From Thiomonas intermedia (lineage in GTDB: Bacteria; Pseudomonadota; Gammaproteobacteria; Burkholderiales; Burkholderiaceae_C): a stretch of DNA of 32,767 nucleotides. Shown here in pieces: positions 9,423-17,675 of the stretch. Under the pieces are notes generated by a model. That model was not told the DNA's origin. It did no database searches and saw only the letters and a program-made list of their open reading frames with translations. The stretch spans positions 1-32,767 of the forward strand of contig DYKQ01000016.1 of the NCBI GenBank assembly GCA_020722545.1, written 5' to 3'. Positions within the stretch are counted from its first letter, which is position 1. Every line of letters starts with the position of its first letter. A program made the position numbers and the translations under genes.

Positions 9423-11030
9423 TTAAACGCCGGGCTGCCGCGTGAAATGGGCCCAGATGGCCCAGAGCAGCCCGATCAGCACGAGTCCTGCGATACCGAG
9501 CGCGAGATTCATATTGTTCCGCCTGTCGTGGCTGAGAATTTCGGGCGAGTTCAGCAGGGAGATGCTGCCGAGCACGGGGCGGTCGATGGTTTCGCGCAGA
9601 TGGCGCGGGCTGTGATAGGTCGGCATGATCTGCGAGACGATGAAACTCGCCGCCACGCCGCAGGCCAGTGCAAAAAACACCAGCAGGGCGATGAGCATGG
9701 GCTTGCTCGGGAACAGCGGCCGGTGCTCCACACGCGGGGGATCGACTACGCGGAACACGGCAAGCTGCGAGGAGGCATCGACGCTTTGCGTCAGCCCGGC
9801 AGACTGACGTCGCGCAACCAGATCGTCGTAGCTCTTGCGAATGACGTTGTAGCCGCGCATGAGCTCGGCATATTGCTGGTCGAGCGCGGGCATTTTGTCG
9901 GCCTGACTGCGCAGCTCGGCCAACCGTGCCTGAGCCTCGCCCACCTGGGCTTGAAGCGAGGCCACGTTGGCGTCGGCCTGTGCGACCTGCACGCGCAGTT
10001 GCTGGTAGGCCGGGTTGGCGGTGCTGATGGTGTTGGCAGCCATCGGCGCTTGTTCAGCAGCTTGTGCGGGATGTTCCGCTGCGGCCTTCAAGCGTGATTT
10101 TCTTTCCGCTTCCAGCCGGGCCAGGGTCCGGCGCGCAGAAATGACATCGGGATAGTCGTTGGTGTAGCGCTGCAGCAGATCGTCGAGCCGTGCGCGCTGC
10201 TCCTGAATGCGCCGATCCACATCGAGCACGGACGCAGGAACGCCGGGCGCCGCGGGGCCAGCGGCGGCTGCCATGTAGGGCGATGTCACGCTGATGGTGG
10301 GAGATTCCCCGCGCATCTGGCCGCTGATGGCATTGCGCGCGGCAATCGCGGCGCTGAGCTGGCCCTGAAGCTGGGAGAGTTGGTCGGAGGCCTGGTTGAC
10401 CCGGGTGTAGTAGTCGACATTGGCCGCGCCGGAATAGCCGGGATGCTGGGTCTTGAAGTCTTTGAGCTTTTGCTCGGCGGCGCTGAGCTGGCGGCCATAG
10501 TCGGCGACCTGGGCATCGAGAAAGTTGAGCGCTTGCTGGGTGTCTTGCTGCTTGCCGCCAATGCCCGAGGTGAGGAACATGTTCACCAGATCTTTGACGA
10601 CGCCGAGCGCAACCTGCGGATTGCTGTTGACGTAGCTGACGCTGTAGAGGTTTTCCCGCGCGTTGATGCCGAGCTTGATGCTCTTGAGCAGTTGATCGAC
10701 GGTGCGGTTGACCGATTCGGGCTGACCATCATCGACCGCGAGATGTTTTTCACGCACCAGCCGCTCCAGATTGGGGCGGGAGAGCAAGGTGCGGGCCACC
10801 ATGGCGACCTGATCGTCGATATTGGGCTGCACGGTCAGGCCTTGCATCAGCGGTTTGAGCAGGGTTTGCGTGTCCACATAGACGCGCGCAGACGCCATAT
10901 AGCGCTCGTGGAACATGGCTACGCCGATGCCGCCCAGCGCCATGATGACCCACGCGGTGAGCAGACCGACCCAGCGCCTGTCCCACATGCCGGGCAGGAG
11001 GTTGAACAGGGGACGTAGTAAATCGTTCAT
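9423..11030 (-). CDS. Wzz/GNVR-type chain-length determinant, PEP-CTERM exopolysaccharide locus type
   Basis: A 535-residue inner-membrane polysaccharide co-polymerase. It has an N-terminal membrane helix (about residues 20-40), the Wzz-type segment YMASARVYVDTQTLLKPLM, a long periplasmic coiled-coil region rich in Gln, Ala and Leu, and the GNVR-like motif (YNVIRKSYDDLVARRQSA) just before a second membrane helix. A third hydrophobic segment lies near the C-terminus. It lacks a fused kinase; its partner is the BY-kinase directly downstream. Members of the family set chain length and couple polymerisation to export through the Wza-like lipoprotein. Start ATG 11030; I see no strong Shine-Dalgarno sequence before it. 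The 52 bp gap from the upstream AAA gene keeps it in the same unit. Confidence 0.9.
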   Translation of the reverse strand: MNDLLRPLFNLLPGMWDRRWVGLLTAWVIMALGGIGVAMFHERYMASARVYVDTQTLLKPLMQGLTVQPNIDDQVAMVARTLLSRPNLERLVREKHLAVDDGQPESVNRTVDQLLKSIKLGINARENLYSVSYVNSNPQVALGVVKDLVNMFLTSGIGGKQQDTQQALNFLDAQVADYGRQLSAAEQKLKDFKTQHPGYSGAANVDYYTRVNQASDQLSQLQGQLSAAIAARNAISGQMRGESPTISVTSPYMAAAAGPAAPGVPASVLDVDRRIQEQRARLDDLLQRYTNDYPDVISARRTLARLEAERKSRLKAAAEHPAQAAEQAPMAANTISTANPAYQQLRVQVAQADANVASLQAQVGEAQARLAELRSQADKMPALDQQYAELMRGYNVIRKSYDDLVARRQSAGLTQSVDASSQLAVFRVVDPPRVEHRPLFPSKPMLIALLVFFALACGVAASFIVSQIMPTYHSPRHLRETIDRPVLGSISLLNSPEILSHDRRNNMNLALGIAGLVLIGLLWAIWAHFTRQPGV

Positions 11031-11082
11031 GATGTGGCTTTTCAGAGTGAGGTGCGGCTGTGGACTCGTGGCTTCATGTGCG

Positions 11083-13230
11083 TCATGCCTGGGTCTCCAG
11101 GGTTGCGAACACCTGGTTTTCCCACTGAGTCATCAGCCAGGTTTCAAGCGCCTGAGCGATGCGCTCGGAGGCTTTGCCATCGCCCTCGAACGGGTTGGGA
11201 CGCGTCTTTTTGTCGCCTTCGAGAATGTCACCCATGGCCTGGAAGATGCGACGGAAATCGCGCCCGACGAGCTGGTTGCTGCCCTGCGTGAGGGTTTGGG
11301 TGCGGGCGCAGTAGTCTTGCAGGGTCAGGCAGGGGATGGCGAGATAGGAGCTGGCATCCTGCAGATTGGCGCGGTCTGTCAACAGGCAGGTGGCCTTGCT
11401 GAGCAGGGCCAGCGTCTGCCCGAAGGGCAGTTCGGGCACGCAGGCCACGCGCGAACCTCGCAAGGAGTTGCTCAAACCGTATTGCAGCAGGCGGCTGTGC
11501 AGGGCGGTCGGCATCGGCCAGATGACAGGAAGGATGCGGCTCAGGCGCTTGGCGTTGGCCAGCATGTCGATCATCTTGTCGCGCGAAGCGGCCCACTCAG
11601 CGTCTTCGAGCAGTAGCAGCGCATAGCCCTGGGGGTTGGAGAGATAGGTTTTGGGCACCCCGCTTTCCGTGGCGAACAGCTTGGGGTCTGGTGCATTGGC
11701 CAGACCCTGCACCACGGCATCGATCCGCAGGTTGCCCACAATGCGAATGGATGCGGGAGGGATGCCGTCATGCGTCAGCGTATCGGCGCAGCCCGTCCCC
11801 AGGGTCAGATGCAGATCGGTCAGTTGATCAATGACGATGCGGTCGATTTCTTGCGCATCGGCACGCCGGCCATGACGCAGGCCGGACTCAATGTGCGCGT
11901 GCGAGATCTTTTGGCGTCGGGCCATCAGGCCGGCCGCAAGGGCGGCATCGCTGTCTGCGAAAGTGAGCACCGCGGCGGGTCGGTAGGTGGTGAAAATCTG
12001 ATCGAGCCAGTTCACCCAGACCGCAAGACTGGGCCGCTCATTCTGCGCGTCGGGCAGCAGGGCGAGGTCGATTTCAGCCAGCGCCGGGTCGTTGGCGATG
12101 GCGGAAGAAGACAGTTGTTCCAGCCCGACCAGCACGGGTTGAGGCAAGCCGGAATAGGCCCGCATTTTTTGCATCAGCGGTTGCAGGGCGATGCGATCTT
12201 CCAGGCTTTGGGCGATGCAGAGCAGCGGGCCGGGCTCGCCCGGTTTGGGGGGCGCCGGTGCGCGGGTGAGGGCTTCGGCGACATCGCGCAAAACGGGCAG
12301 ACTCGAAGCAGTATCCGTCTGGATGGGCGGCACAGGTGCGGCGGGGGCGGCTCGCTGAACCGGCGCGGTGATGGTGGGGGCCTGCGGCTCGGTTGGATCG
12401 GCGGGACGCAGCAGACCGCCGATCTCCTCGCGAATTTCGCGGGCCACGGTGTCGACGCGCGCAGCGTCGATCTGGTCGGTGTTGTCGAGAAAGGCCGAGA
12501 GCAGCAGGCGGTTGCACAACATATTGATGCGCCGCGGCAGCCCGCCCGTCCAGTCGTGCACCGAAGCGAAAGCGGCCTCATCGAATTGCGGGCGCCCCGT
12601 CCAGCCGACGCGCTTGAGGCGGTGGATGATGTAGGCGCGGGTTTCGTCCGAGTCCATCGGGCCGATATGACAACTGGCGATGATGCGCTGACGCAGTTGT
12701 TCCAGATTGGGGGCGCGCAGCACCTCGCGCAGCTCGGGTTGCCCGACGAGGTAGCTTTGCAACAGCGCGCGGTTGCCATACTGGAAGTTGGACAACATGC
12801 GCAACTCTTCAATGGCCGCCGCATTCAGGTTCTGCGCTTCGTCGATGACCAGCAGGGCGCGGCGGTTCTGCAGCATCAGGGTGGTGAAATGCGCTTCGAG
12901 CGCGGCCAGCAACTCGGCCTTGGACGCATTTTTGGACGGTACGCCAAAGGCGTTGGCCACCGCGCGCAGCAAATCTTCGGCTTCGAGTTGCGTGCTGACA
13001 ATCTGGGCCGCAGCGACCTTGGTTGGATCAAGCTCGTTGAGCAGGGCGCGCACCAGGGTGGTTTTGCCCGCGCCGATCTCTCCCGTGACGATGATGAACC
13101 CCTCGCCCTGCATCGCGCCAAAGCGCAGATATTGGTGGGCGTAGTTGTGTCCCTTGCTCTCGAACAGAAAGCTGGGGTCTGGGTTGAGCTGGAAGGGGGG
13201 GGCGCTCAGGCCAAAGTGTGCGGCGTACAT
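11083..13230 (-). CDS. Fusion of ExeA-like AAA ATPase and degenerate WecB-like epimerase domain
   Basis: A 715-residue two-domain protein. Residues 1 to about 275 are an ExeA/TIGR03015-like secretion ATPase: FEPTEFF-type N-terminus (FGLSAPPFQLNPDP), Walker A GEIGAGKTT (50-58), Walker B VIDEAQ (128-133) and a GGLPRRINMLCNR sensor segment. After a Pro/Ala-rich linker, residues about 335-705 resemble non-hydrolysing UDP-GlcNAc 2-epimerase: SDAALAAGLMARR, AHIESGLRHG, AQEIDRIVIDQLTDLH, RIVGNLRIDAV and a C-terminal NPFEGDGKASERI. The positions of catalytic Asp95, Glu117 and Glu131 of E. coli WecB look occupied, but the HRREN-type block with catalytic His213 is replaced by LLEDAEW, so epimerase activity is doubtful. 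In related exopolysaccharide loci these are separate neighbouring genes. The ATG at 13230 lies 9 bp after the barrel gene. Confidence 0.85.
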   Translation of the reverse strand: MYAAHFGLSAPPFQLNPDPSFLFESKGHNYAHQYLRFGAMQGEGFIIVTGEIGAGKTTLVRALLNELDPTKVAAAQIVSTQLEAEDLLRAVANAFGVPSKNASKAELLAALEAHFTTLMLQNRRALLVIDEAQNLNAAAIEELRMLSNFQYGNRALLQSYLVGQPELREVLRAPNLEQLRQRIIASCHIGPMDSDETRAYIIHRLKRVGWTGRPQFDEAAFASVHDWTGGLPRRINMLCNRLLLSAFLDNTDQIDAARVDTVAREIREEIGGLLRPADPTEPQAPTITAPVQRAAPAAPVPPIQTDTASSLPVLRDVAEALTRAPAPPKPGEPGPLLCIAQSLEDRIALQPLMQKMRAYSGLPQPVLVGLEQLSSSAIANDPALAEIDLALLPDAQNERPSLAVWVNWLDQIFTTYRPAAVLTFADSDAALAAGLMARRQKISHAHIESGLRHGRRADAQEIDRIVIDQLTDLHLTLGTGCADTLTHDGIPPASIRIVGNLRIDAVVQGLANAPDPKLFATESGVPKTYLSNPQGYALLLLEDAEWAASRDKMIDMLANAKRLSRILPVIWPMPTALHSRLLQYGLSNSLRGSRVACVPELPFGQTLALLSKATCLLTDRANLQDASSYLAIPCLTLQDYCARTQTLTQGSNQLVGRDFRRIFQAMGDILEGDKKTRPNPFEGDGKASERIAQALETWLMTQWENQVFATLETQA

Positions 13231-13239
13231 GGGCCTGAT

Positions 13240-14901
13240 TCAGAACTGATGGGTGACACCGGCGTAAACCGCCGATTCGTTCGCATTCAGAAGGCCGCTA
13301 TTGGCGGTATCGAGCAGTTGCCTGCGTGCGCCGAGAACCAGGATGGTCTGCGGGGAAAGGCGCCGACTGAGCTGAACGATGAAGGTGGTCTGGCGGGTGC
13401 TGACCCCTTCATTGGGACCAAACCCTGTGCTCAACGCGCGCAGCAGGCCGACATTCAGACTCATCACCGGGCTGAGGCGCCGTCCGTAGCTCAGGCCGAT
13501 ACCGTTTTGAATATAGTCAGCCGAGGCGAGCAGCAGATTACTCAAGGGGGGCGAGCCGGGCAGAATCAGGTTTTGCGTCTTTGTATGAAACACCGAGACG
13601 GTGTAACTATTGCGCTGCGCGAGCAAGACCCCGGTCAAGGTCAGGGTGTTTTGCAGGGTGGCCGACTGGGTGTAATAGTTGACGGCGTTGGGCAGGGTGG
13701 CGGGCAGACCGGTGACGGCCAGCAGGTTTTGTACCGCCTGCGCACGTGCGGCAGGGTCGGGATACTGTGTGGCCAGCATGCCATCCAGCAGGGTGGACAA
13801 ACTCACCCCCGACGGAATGGTCTGCAGCGAAGCGAGATAGGACGAGGAAGCCCGGTTCCAGTTCAGTTGCAGACTCAGGCGCTGAATCTGCTGCGAGGCG
13901 CTGATATCCCAGCCTGTGCCGAAAAACCGCCGCTCCACCACGCCGTCGAAACGGGTGAAGACATTGGGTCGCCAGTTGAACTGCACGCCGTAGATGCTGT
14001 GCCCCAAGCTGGCATAGCCCGTGGAGTAATGCTCGTAGCCGCCAATCAGGCCGCCTTCAAAATGCGGCGTGAAGGCGTAGAGAACCCGGGCGCGCGCGAT
14101 TTCGTCACGCACGGCAAGCGATCCGCTGTCGGTGTAAACCGTTTCCTCTTGTTTGGCATCAAGACCCCAGCCGAGAGGGGTGGGGCGTCGATCCAGGCGG
14201 ATGGTCTGCCGCCCATAGCGGCCGTTGCTCAAAGCGACGCCGGTTTGATTGCCGCTGATGCGGGTCCAGACGTTTTCGCTGCGCGCCCGCAACCGGAGGT
14301 CATCGCTGAAACGATGGTCGATGTAAGGGCTGAGGCTGTATTGGGTGGTGGTGTAGGTCGCGGCGCCGGTGGACTGTGCCGGGATGGTGAGCAACGCGTT
14401 TTGCTGCGAATTGATGCCGGCATCGAAATACAGCCATTGATCGACCAGCCTGGCGCTCAAGCCCAATGTGCCGGAGGGGAGAACCGTGTTGCTGTAGCTA
14501 CTGTGGGCGTAATAGCGGGCATTGATCGCAAAGTTGCCGAAAGTGCGCAAATCAGGCCCGAGGGTTTGAAACGCAATGCCCGGAGTGACGCTCACGATGG
14601 TGTCGGAGCGCGCGGGGTTGTTCGAGCCGAAATAGACATTGCTGGTCTGCACGACCGACATGCCGACAGACGGCTGGACGAAGTTGCCGCGCGCTGGGAA
14701 CGGTGCACTGGTGGCCGTTCCCAGCGGTGTCAAAAGTCCGCCCTGCGTTTCGCCGCTTTCGAGTTGCTGAGGCAGCGCCCCACCGCCGGGCACGGCGAGA
14801 TTGAGCCCGGGAATGACCTGCGCACAAGCCGATCCCGCCTGCAGAAGACAAAAGGCCAGCGGGGTCAGCGCGAACAAGACTTTGCGGCTAGAGGTCTGCA
14901 T
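13240..14901 (-). CDS. Outer-membrane beta-barrel, TIGR03016-like exopolysaccharide/PEP-CTERM locus protein
   Basis: A 553-residue protein with a Sec signal peptide (MQTSSRKVLFALTPL..., cleavage after ACA|Q near residue 27) and a body of alternating short amphipathic strands rich in Tyr, Asn, Arg and Ser that ends in Phe (THQF), as expected for a beta-barrel inserted by Bam. Proteins of this kind accompany the XrtA/PEP-CTERM exopolysaccharide core and probably form or support the outer-membrane exit pore. I chose the ATG at 14901 because it gives a clean signal peptide; the in-frame TTG at 14940, directly after the upstream stop codon, would add 13 residues before it. Neither has a convincing Shine-Dalgarno sequence, which suggests translational coupling to the upstream lipoprotein gene. 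Confidence 0.8.
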   Translation of the reverse strand: MQTSSRKVLFALTPLAFCLLQAGSACAQVIPGLNLAVPGGGALPQQLESGETQGGLLTPLGTATSAPFPARGNFVQPSVGMSVVQTSNVYFGSNNPARSDTIVSVTPGIAFQTLGPDLRTFGNFAINARYYAHSSYSNTVLPSGTLGLSARLVDQWLYFDAGINSQQNALLTIPAQSTGAATYTTTQYSLSPYIDHRFSDDLRLRARSENVWTRISGNQTGVALSNGRYGRQTIRLDRRPTPLGWGLDAKQEETVYTDSGSLAVRDEIARARVLYAFTPHFEGGLIGGYEHYSTGYASLGHSIYGVQFNWRPNVFTRFDGVVERRFFGTGWDISASQQIQRLSLQLNWNRASSSYLASLQTIPSGVSLSTLLDGMLATQYPDPAARAQAVQNLLAVTGLPATLPNAVNYYTQSATLQNTLTLTGVLLAQRNSYTVSVFHTKTQNLILPGSPPLSNLLLASADYIQNGIGLSYGRRLSPVMSLNVGLLRALSTGFGPNEGVSTRQTTFIVQLSRRLSPQTILVLGARRQLLDTANSGLLNANESAVYAGVTHQF

Positions 14902-14942
14902 GGGGCAGGATTCGGGTGAGGTGAATGAAAGGACAGGCAAGG

Positions 14943-15560
14943 TCAGAACATGCTCTGCGGGATGATGATGACATCGCCCGGCTCCACCGGGACGTTGGCC
15001 GACATTTCACCGCGCTTGAGCAGGTCGCCCAGCTTGATGCTGTAGGTCTTGCCATGGCGCTCCAGCACGGCGGCATTGCCATCGGCAAACTCGGTCAGGC
15101 CACCGGCGGCGATCATCACGTCGAGCAAGGTCATGTTTTCGCGGTAGGGAATGGCGATGGGGCGCACGGCCTGACCGACGATACGGATCTGCTGGCTGTA
15201 TGGTCCATGAAACCCGGTCACGACCACGGACACCACCGGATCGCGGACATACTTGGACAACTTGTCCTTGATTTCTTCGGCAATTTCGCCCGGCGTCTTG
15301 CCGGCCGCCTGAACGTCAGGCGCCAGCGGGGTGGAGATTCTGCCGTCCGGGCGGACCTGGATCGACATGGACAAATCCGGGTTACGCCAGACGTTGACGT
15401 TGAGCGTGTCGCCTGCGCCCACCTTGTAGTGATAGGCGCCCTGGGTGATTTTTTCCGGCGCGGGCGGGTAGTTGTTCGCGGCGCAGGCGCCAAGCAGGAG
15501 GGCCGCCATAGAGGCTGCGGCCATGCGCCAAAGACTGAATCGGGAATTGCGGATCAACAT
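14943..15560 (-). CDS. Wza-like polysaccharide export lipoprotein
   Basis: A 205-residue outer-membrane lipoprotein. The N-terminus carries a signal sequence with a lipobox (LLLGAC, Cys26). The mature part begins with the Poly_export domain (YHYKVGAGDTLNVNVWRNPDLS, then VRPDGRISTPL) followed by one SLBB-like beta-grasp domain (VGQAVRPIAIPYRENMTLLDVMIAAGGL) and ends with PGDVIIIPQSMF. The short, single-SLBB form is typical of exopolysaccharide (EpsE/TIGR03027-like) rather than capsule loci. It is the first gene of the unit: a promoter candidate and CRP-like site lie in the 293 bp upstream. It should form the periplasm-to-surface conduit together with the barrel protein encoded next. Confidence 0.9.
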   Translation of the reverse strand: MLIRNSRFSLWRMAAASMAALLLGACAANNYPPAPEKITQGAYHYKVGAGDTLNVNVWRNPDLSMSIQVRPDGRISTPLAPDVQAAGKTPGEIAEEIKDKLSKYVRDPVVSVVVTGFHGPYSQQIRIVGQAVRPIAIPYRENMTLLDVMIAAGGLTEFADGNAAVLERHGKTYSIKLGDLLKRGEMSANVPVEPGDVIIIPQSMF

Positions 15561-15602
15561 GCTCGACCTCTGTAATGTCGGAGAAAGGATGAAAACGACT
15601 GA

Positions 15603-15631
15603 ATTGTGGATGGGCAGTGTAGGAGGTTCAA
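15603..15631 (-). promoter_or_regulatory. Candidate sigma70-type promoter for the exopolysaccharide/NRPS unit
   Basis: On the minus strand TTGAAC (plus 15626-15631) and CACAAT (plus 15603-15608) are separated by 17 bp, each matching four of six consensus positions. The -10 box ends about 43 bp before the ATG of the export lipoprotein. Weak sequence support; position is the main argument. Confidence 0.35.
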
Positions 15632-15665
15632 GCCCTCATTTGATCGGTTTTGTGGTGAGTTTGCC

Positions 15666-15681
15666 TGTGAAATATCTCACG
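15666..15681. promoter_or_regulatory. CRP/FNR-family-like site TGTGA-N6-TCACG
   Basis: TGTGA at 15666-15670 and TCACG at 15677-15681 flank AATATC, one base from the CRP consensus. It lies upstream of the candidate promoter of the exopolysaccharide unit, centred about 75-80 bp before its expected transcription start. In related bacteria exopolysaccharide genes are often controlled by CRP/Clp-type regulators. The rest of the 15561-15853 spacer holds only this site, the promoter candidate and the rhodanese terminator. Confidence 0.45.
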
Positions 15682-15780
15682 TCTGCCTCGGGAATCACGG
15701 GCATCCCCCTCGAATGGGCGCACTGCGCTGAGAGGGGGGCGAATCCACCAAGCTGTTTATCCCGCCCGAACGCGGGGGGT

Positions 15781-15816
15781 AAAACGACGACGCCCGGGGG
15801 AGGCCCGGGCGTCGTC
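15781..15816 (-). terminator. Rho-independent terminator after the rhodanese gene
   Basis: A perfect 13-bp inverted repeat (15786-15798 with 15804-15816, five-base loop) is GC-rich and is followed on the minus strand by GTTTT. It starts 38 bp after the rhodanese stop codon and separates that gene from the exopolysaccharide unit. The T-run is short. Confidence 0.7.
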
Positions 15817-15853
15817 ATGACAGCCGCTCAGGGCGACTGGCTGCTGCTTTGCT

Positions 15854-16840
15854 TTACTGTGGCAGGCCGACCGTGGGATTGCCGAGGTTGGTCCATTCGA
15901 TCATGGAGCCGGTGTAGAGCTTGGAGTTTTTGTTACCCAGAATCTCGTGGGTGACAAACCAGGCGCCAGAGGCCAGGTGGCCGGTGTTGCAGTAGGTGAT
16001 GGTCTGCGCGTCGGGCTGGATGTTGAACTCGGCATAGATCTTTTTGTAGTCAGCGGCGCTCATGAACTCATGCGCGGCGCCGACCGGCTTGACAATGGCG
16101 TCGGTCGGGAAAGAGCGCGCACCCGGCAGGTGACCGGCGGTCTTGTTGATCGGCTTTTTCACAATGCCGAGGAATTGTGCAGTCGGGCGGGCATCAATGA
16201 ATTGATCCTTGCCGTCTTGCAGCCCTTCCTTGACTTGTTGCATGGTCGCCAGAATGGCTTTGTCTTCAGCGCCTGCCGCCCAGTTGCCTTTCGCCGGAGT
16301 CACTTTCGCGGTCGAGACCGGGAAGCCTGCCTGGATCCAGGCGTTCACGCCGCCGTTCAGGATGGCCACCTTGTCACGCGGTTCGCCGAAATAGCGCAAC
16401 TGGAAGTACAGGCGGGTCGCCATGTCCATGGAGTCGACGCTCTCGCCGGTGGGCACGATCACGATGGGCTTGTCGGTCTTGTTCAGGCCCGAGTCGTCCA
16501 TGACCTTGGTGAAGTACTCGGCGGTCGGCAGCTGGGCCTTGATCTTGACGCCGTCCACCGTGCGTTCCTGGCGGATCTTGCCGAAGTCCACCGGAATGGC
16601 GCCTGCGATGTGCCCGCCGGTTTTGACCAGAAACTTGGCCTTGGTCTTTTTATCGACCTCGAATTTCGGCGCTTCGGTGAAGGTCTTGGGCTCGTCACGG
16701 ATGTCGATGATGGTGACCGCGTCTTTATTGGCATTCAGCCATTGGGGGGTGACCAGCGGGCCGGGCAGCGTGGCTGCACTGGCGGTTTGCGCCGCGGCTA
16801 CAGCGATGATGCTCATGCCGATCAGGTGTTTCAGTTTCAT
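15854..16840 (-). CDS. Periplasmic two-domain rhodanese (sulfurtransferase)
   Basis: A 328-residue exported protein with two rhodanese folds. The signal peptide is MKLKHLIGMSIIAVAAAQTASA. Domain 1 has VTIIDIRDE, GHIAGAIPVDF and ILNGGVNAWIQAGFPV, but the active-loop position reads VPTGESVDS with no Cys. Domain 2 has QFIDARP, GHLPGARSFP and the active loop TYCNTGHLAS, so the persulfide-carrying Cys is in the C-terminal domain, as in thiosulfate:cyanide and mercaptopyruvate sulfurtransferases. The loop lacks the second Arg of CRxGxR, so the acceptor and donor are uncertain. I chose ATG 16840 for its AGGAG and signal peptide rather than the upstream ATG at 16873. The context of thiosulfate transporter and sulfide oxidation genes points to periplasmic sulfane-sulfur handling. 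A terminator follows. Confidence 0.88.
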   Translation of the reverse strand: MKLKHLIGMSIIAVAAAQTASAATLPGPLVTPQWLNANKDAVTIIDIRDEPKTFTEAPKFEVDKKTKAKFLVKTGGHIAGAIPVDFGKIRQERTVDGVKIKAQLPTAEYFTKVMDDSGLNKTDKPIVIVPTGESVDSMDMATRLYFQLRYFGEPRDKVAILNGGVNAWIQAGFPVSTAKVTPAKGNWAAGAEDKAILATMQQVKEGLQDGKDQFIDARPTAQFLGIVKKPINKTAGHLPGARSFPTDAIVKPVGAAHEFMSAADYKKIYAEFNIQPDAQTITYCNTGHLASGAWFVTHEILGNKNSKLYTGSMIEWTNLGNPTVGLPQ

Positions 16841-16905
16841 GTTGGCTCCTCGTTCGGTTTGGTGTAACTGCATTTCAGGGCGTGTACCCGCCCGGCTCTA
16901 CCTAC

Positions 16906-17661
16906 TCAGGGCGCATCTGCGCCCAACTCCTCCAACGCAAAAATCTGCGTCGAAAAATCAATACGGCACTGGCTCAGGATATGCGTGCGTCGGTCTTCGA
17001 GCAACTGGGTGCGCCCCCGCGCCAGCAGCGCCTTGACGCGCGCGTCGCGCATGTGGGCGATCAGATCGATCTGCGGCCGAAAAAAAGCGAACATGGCATC
17101 CAGCCACTGTCCGACTTTGTGCGGTTTTGCATCCTTGAGTGCAGTCTGCCGCGCCAGTGCGCAGACGCGATCTGCATTTTCCCAGCATTCGGCCGTGACC
17201 CATTGATTGGTCGTGAACACGCGCAATGGCATGCCGCGCGCATCGACCGACAACCCCGCGATGTGGGTGTAGCGCTGGTCGGACGGACACTCGGCACGGT
17301 CGTTGGGAGCAAAGACATGGAAGTGACCATGCTCTGCCGACATTCGTTGGCTCGCTGCATGGGCGTGGTAATAAAACAAAGCCCCGGTGCGGCTTTTTGC
17401 ATCGTGCTGCGGATAGTGCTCCCACTCGACATACGCGGCATTTCCAATGATTTCGGAGACCACCGTTTTGCCCTGTTGCAGCAGCGACTGCGTGGCTTCA
17501 AGCGCCTTGAGACCGTAGGCATACAGATCGCTTCGCTCTTGCGGAGGCAATGCTCGCAAAAGATCGGCAGTAAAGCGTCGACCTTTAGGCGCGTGGCCAG
17601 ACAACAGGGAAGAGGACTGGAGCATGTGGATGGACATGACGCAGTGCAGAAACTGCGCCAT
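16906..17661 (-). CDS. Conserved hypothetical protein with EHGHFH motif
   Basis: A 251-residue protein without signal peptide or membrane helices; I do not recognise a characterised family. The most striking part is a central His-rich block, YYHAHAASQRMSAEHGHFHVF, which could bind a metal, followed by HIAGLSVDARGMPLRVFTTNQWVT and a helical C-terminal half. The gene lies 14 bp after the NPCAP-repeat peptide gene on the same strand and probably forms an operon with it, so it may act on, sense or help mature that Cys-rich peptide; this is inference from position only. Start ATG 17661 is the first in frame; ATG 17637 and 17625 are alternatives and none has a clear Shine-Dalgarno sequence. Confidence 0.7.
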   Translation of the reverse strand: MAQFLHCVMSIHMLQSSSLLSGHAPKGRRFTADLLRALPPQERSDLYAYGLKALEATQSLLQQGKTVVSEIIGNAAYVEWEHYPQHDAKSRTGALFYYHAHAASQRMSAEHGHFHVFAPNDRAECPSDQRYTHIAGLSVDARGMPLRVFTTNQWVTAECWENADRVCALARQTALKDAKPHKVGQWLDAMFAFFRPQIDLIAHMRDARVKALLARGRTQLLEDRRTHILSQCRIDFSTQIFALEELGADAP

Positions 17662-17675
17662 GTGTTCAAGTCAGC

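Noticed and set aside
11770-14919. Open frame of 1,049 codons on the plus strand
   Set aside because: It is antisense to two well-supported genes (AAA-WecB fusion and the barrel protein), has Gly/Gln/Arg-rich low-complexity composition and no recognisable domain; long antisense frames are common at this GC content.
15682-15780. Possible sigma54 promoter upstream of the exopolysaccharide genes
   Set aside because: I looked for GG-N10-GC with the usual flanking bases on the minus strand and found no convincing match.
15636-15818. 60-codon minus-strand frame in the exopolysaccharide promoter region
   Set aside because: It begins inside the rhodanese terminator stem, has no ribosome binding site and covers the CRP-like site.
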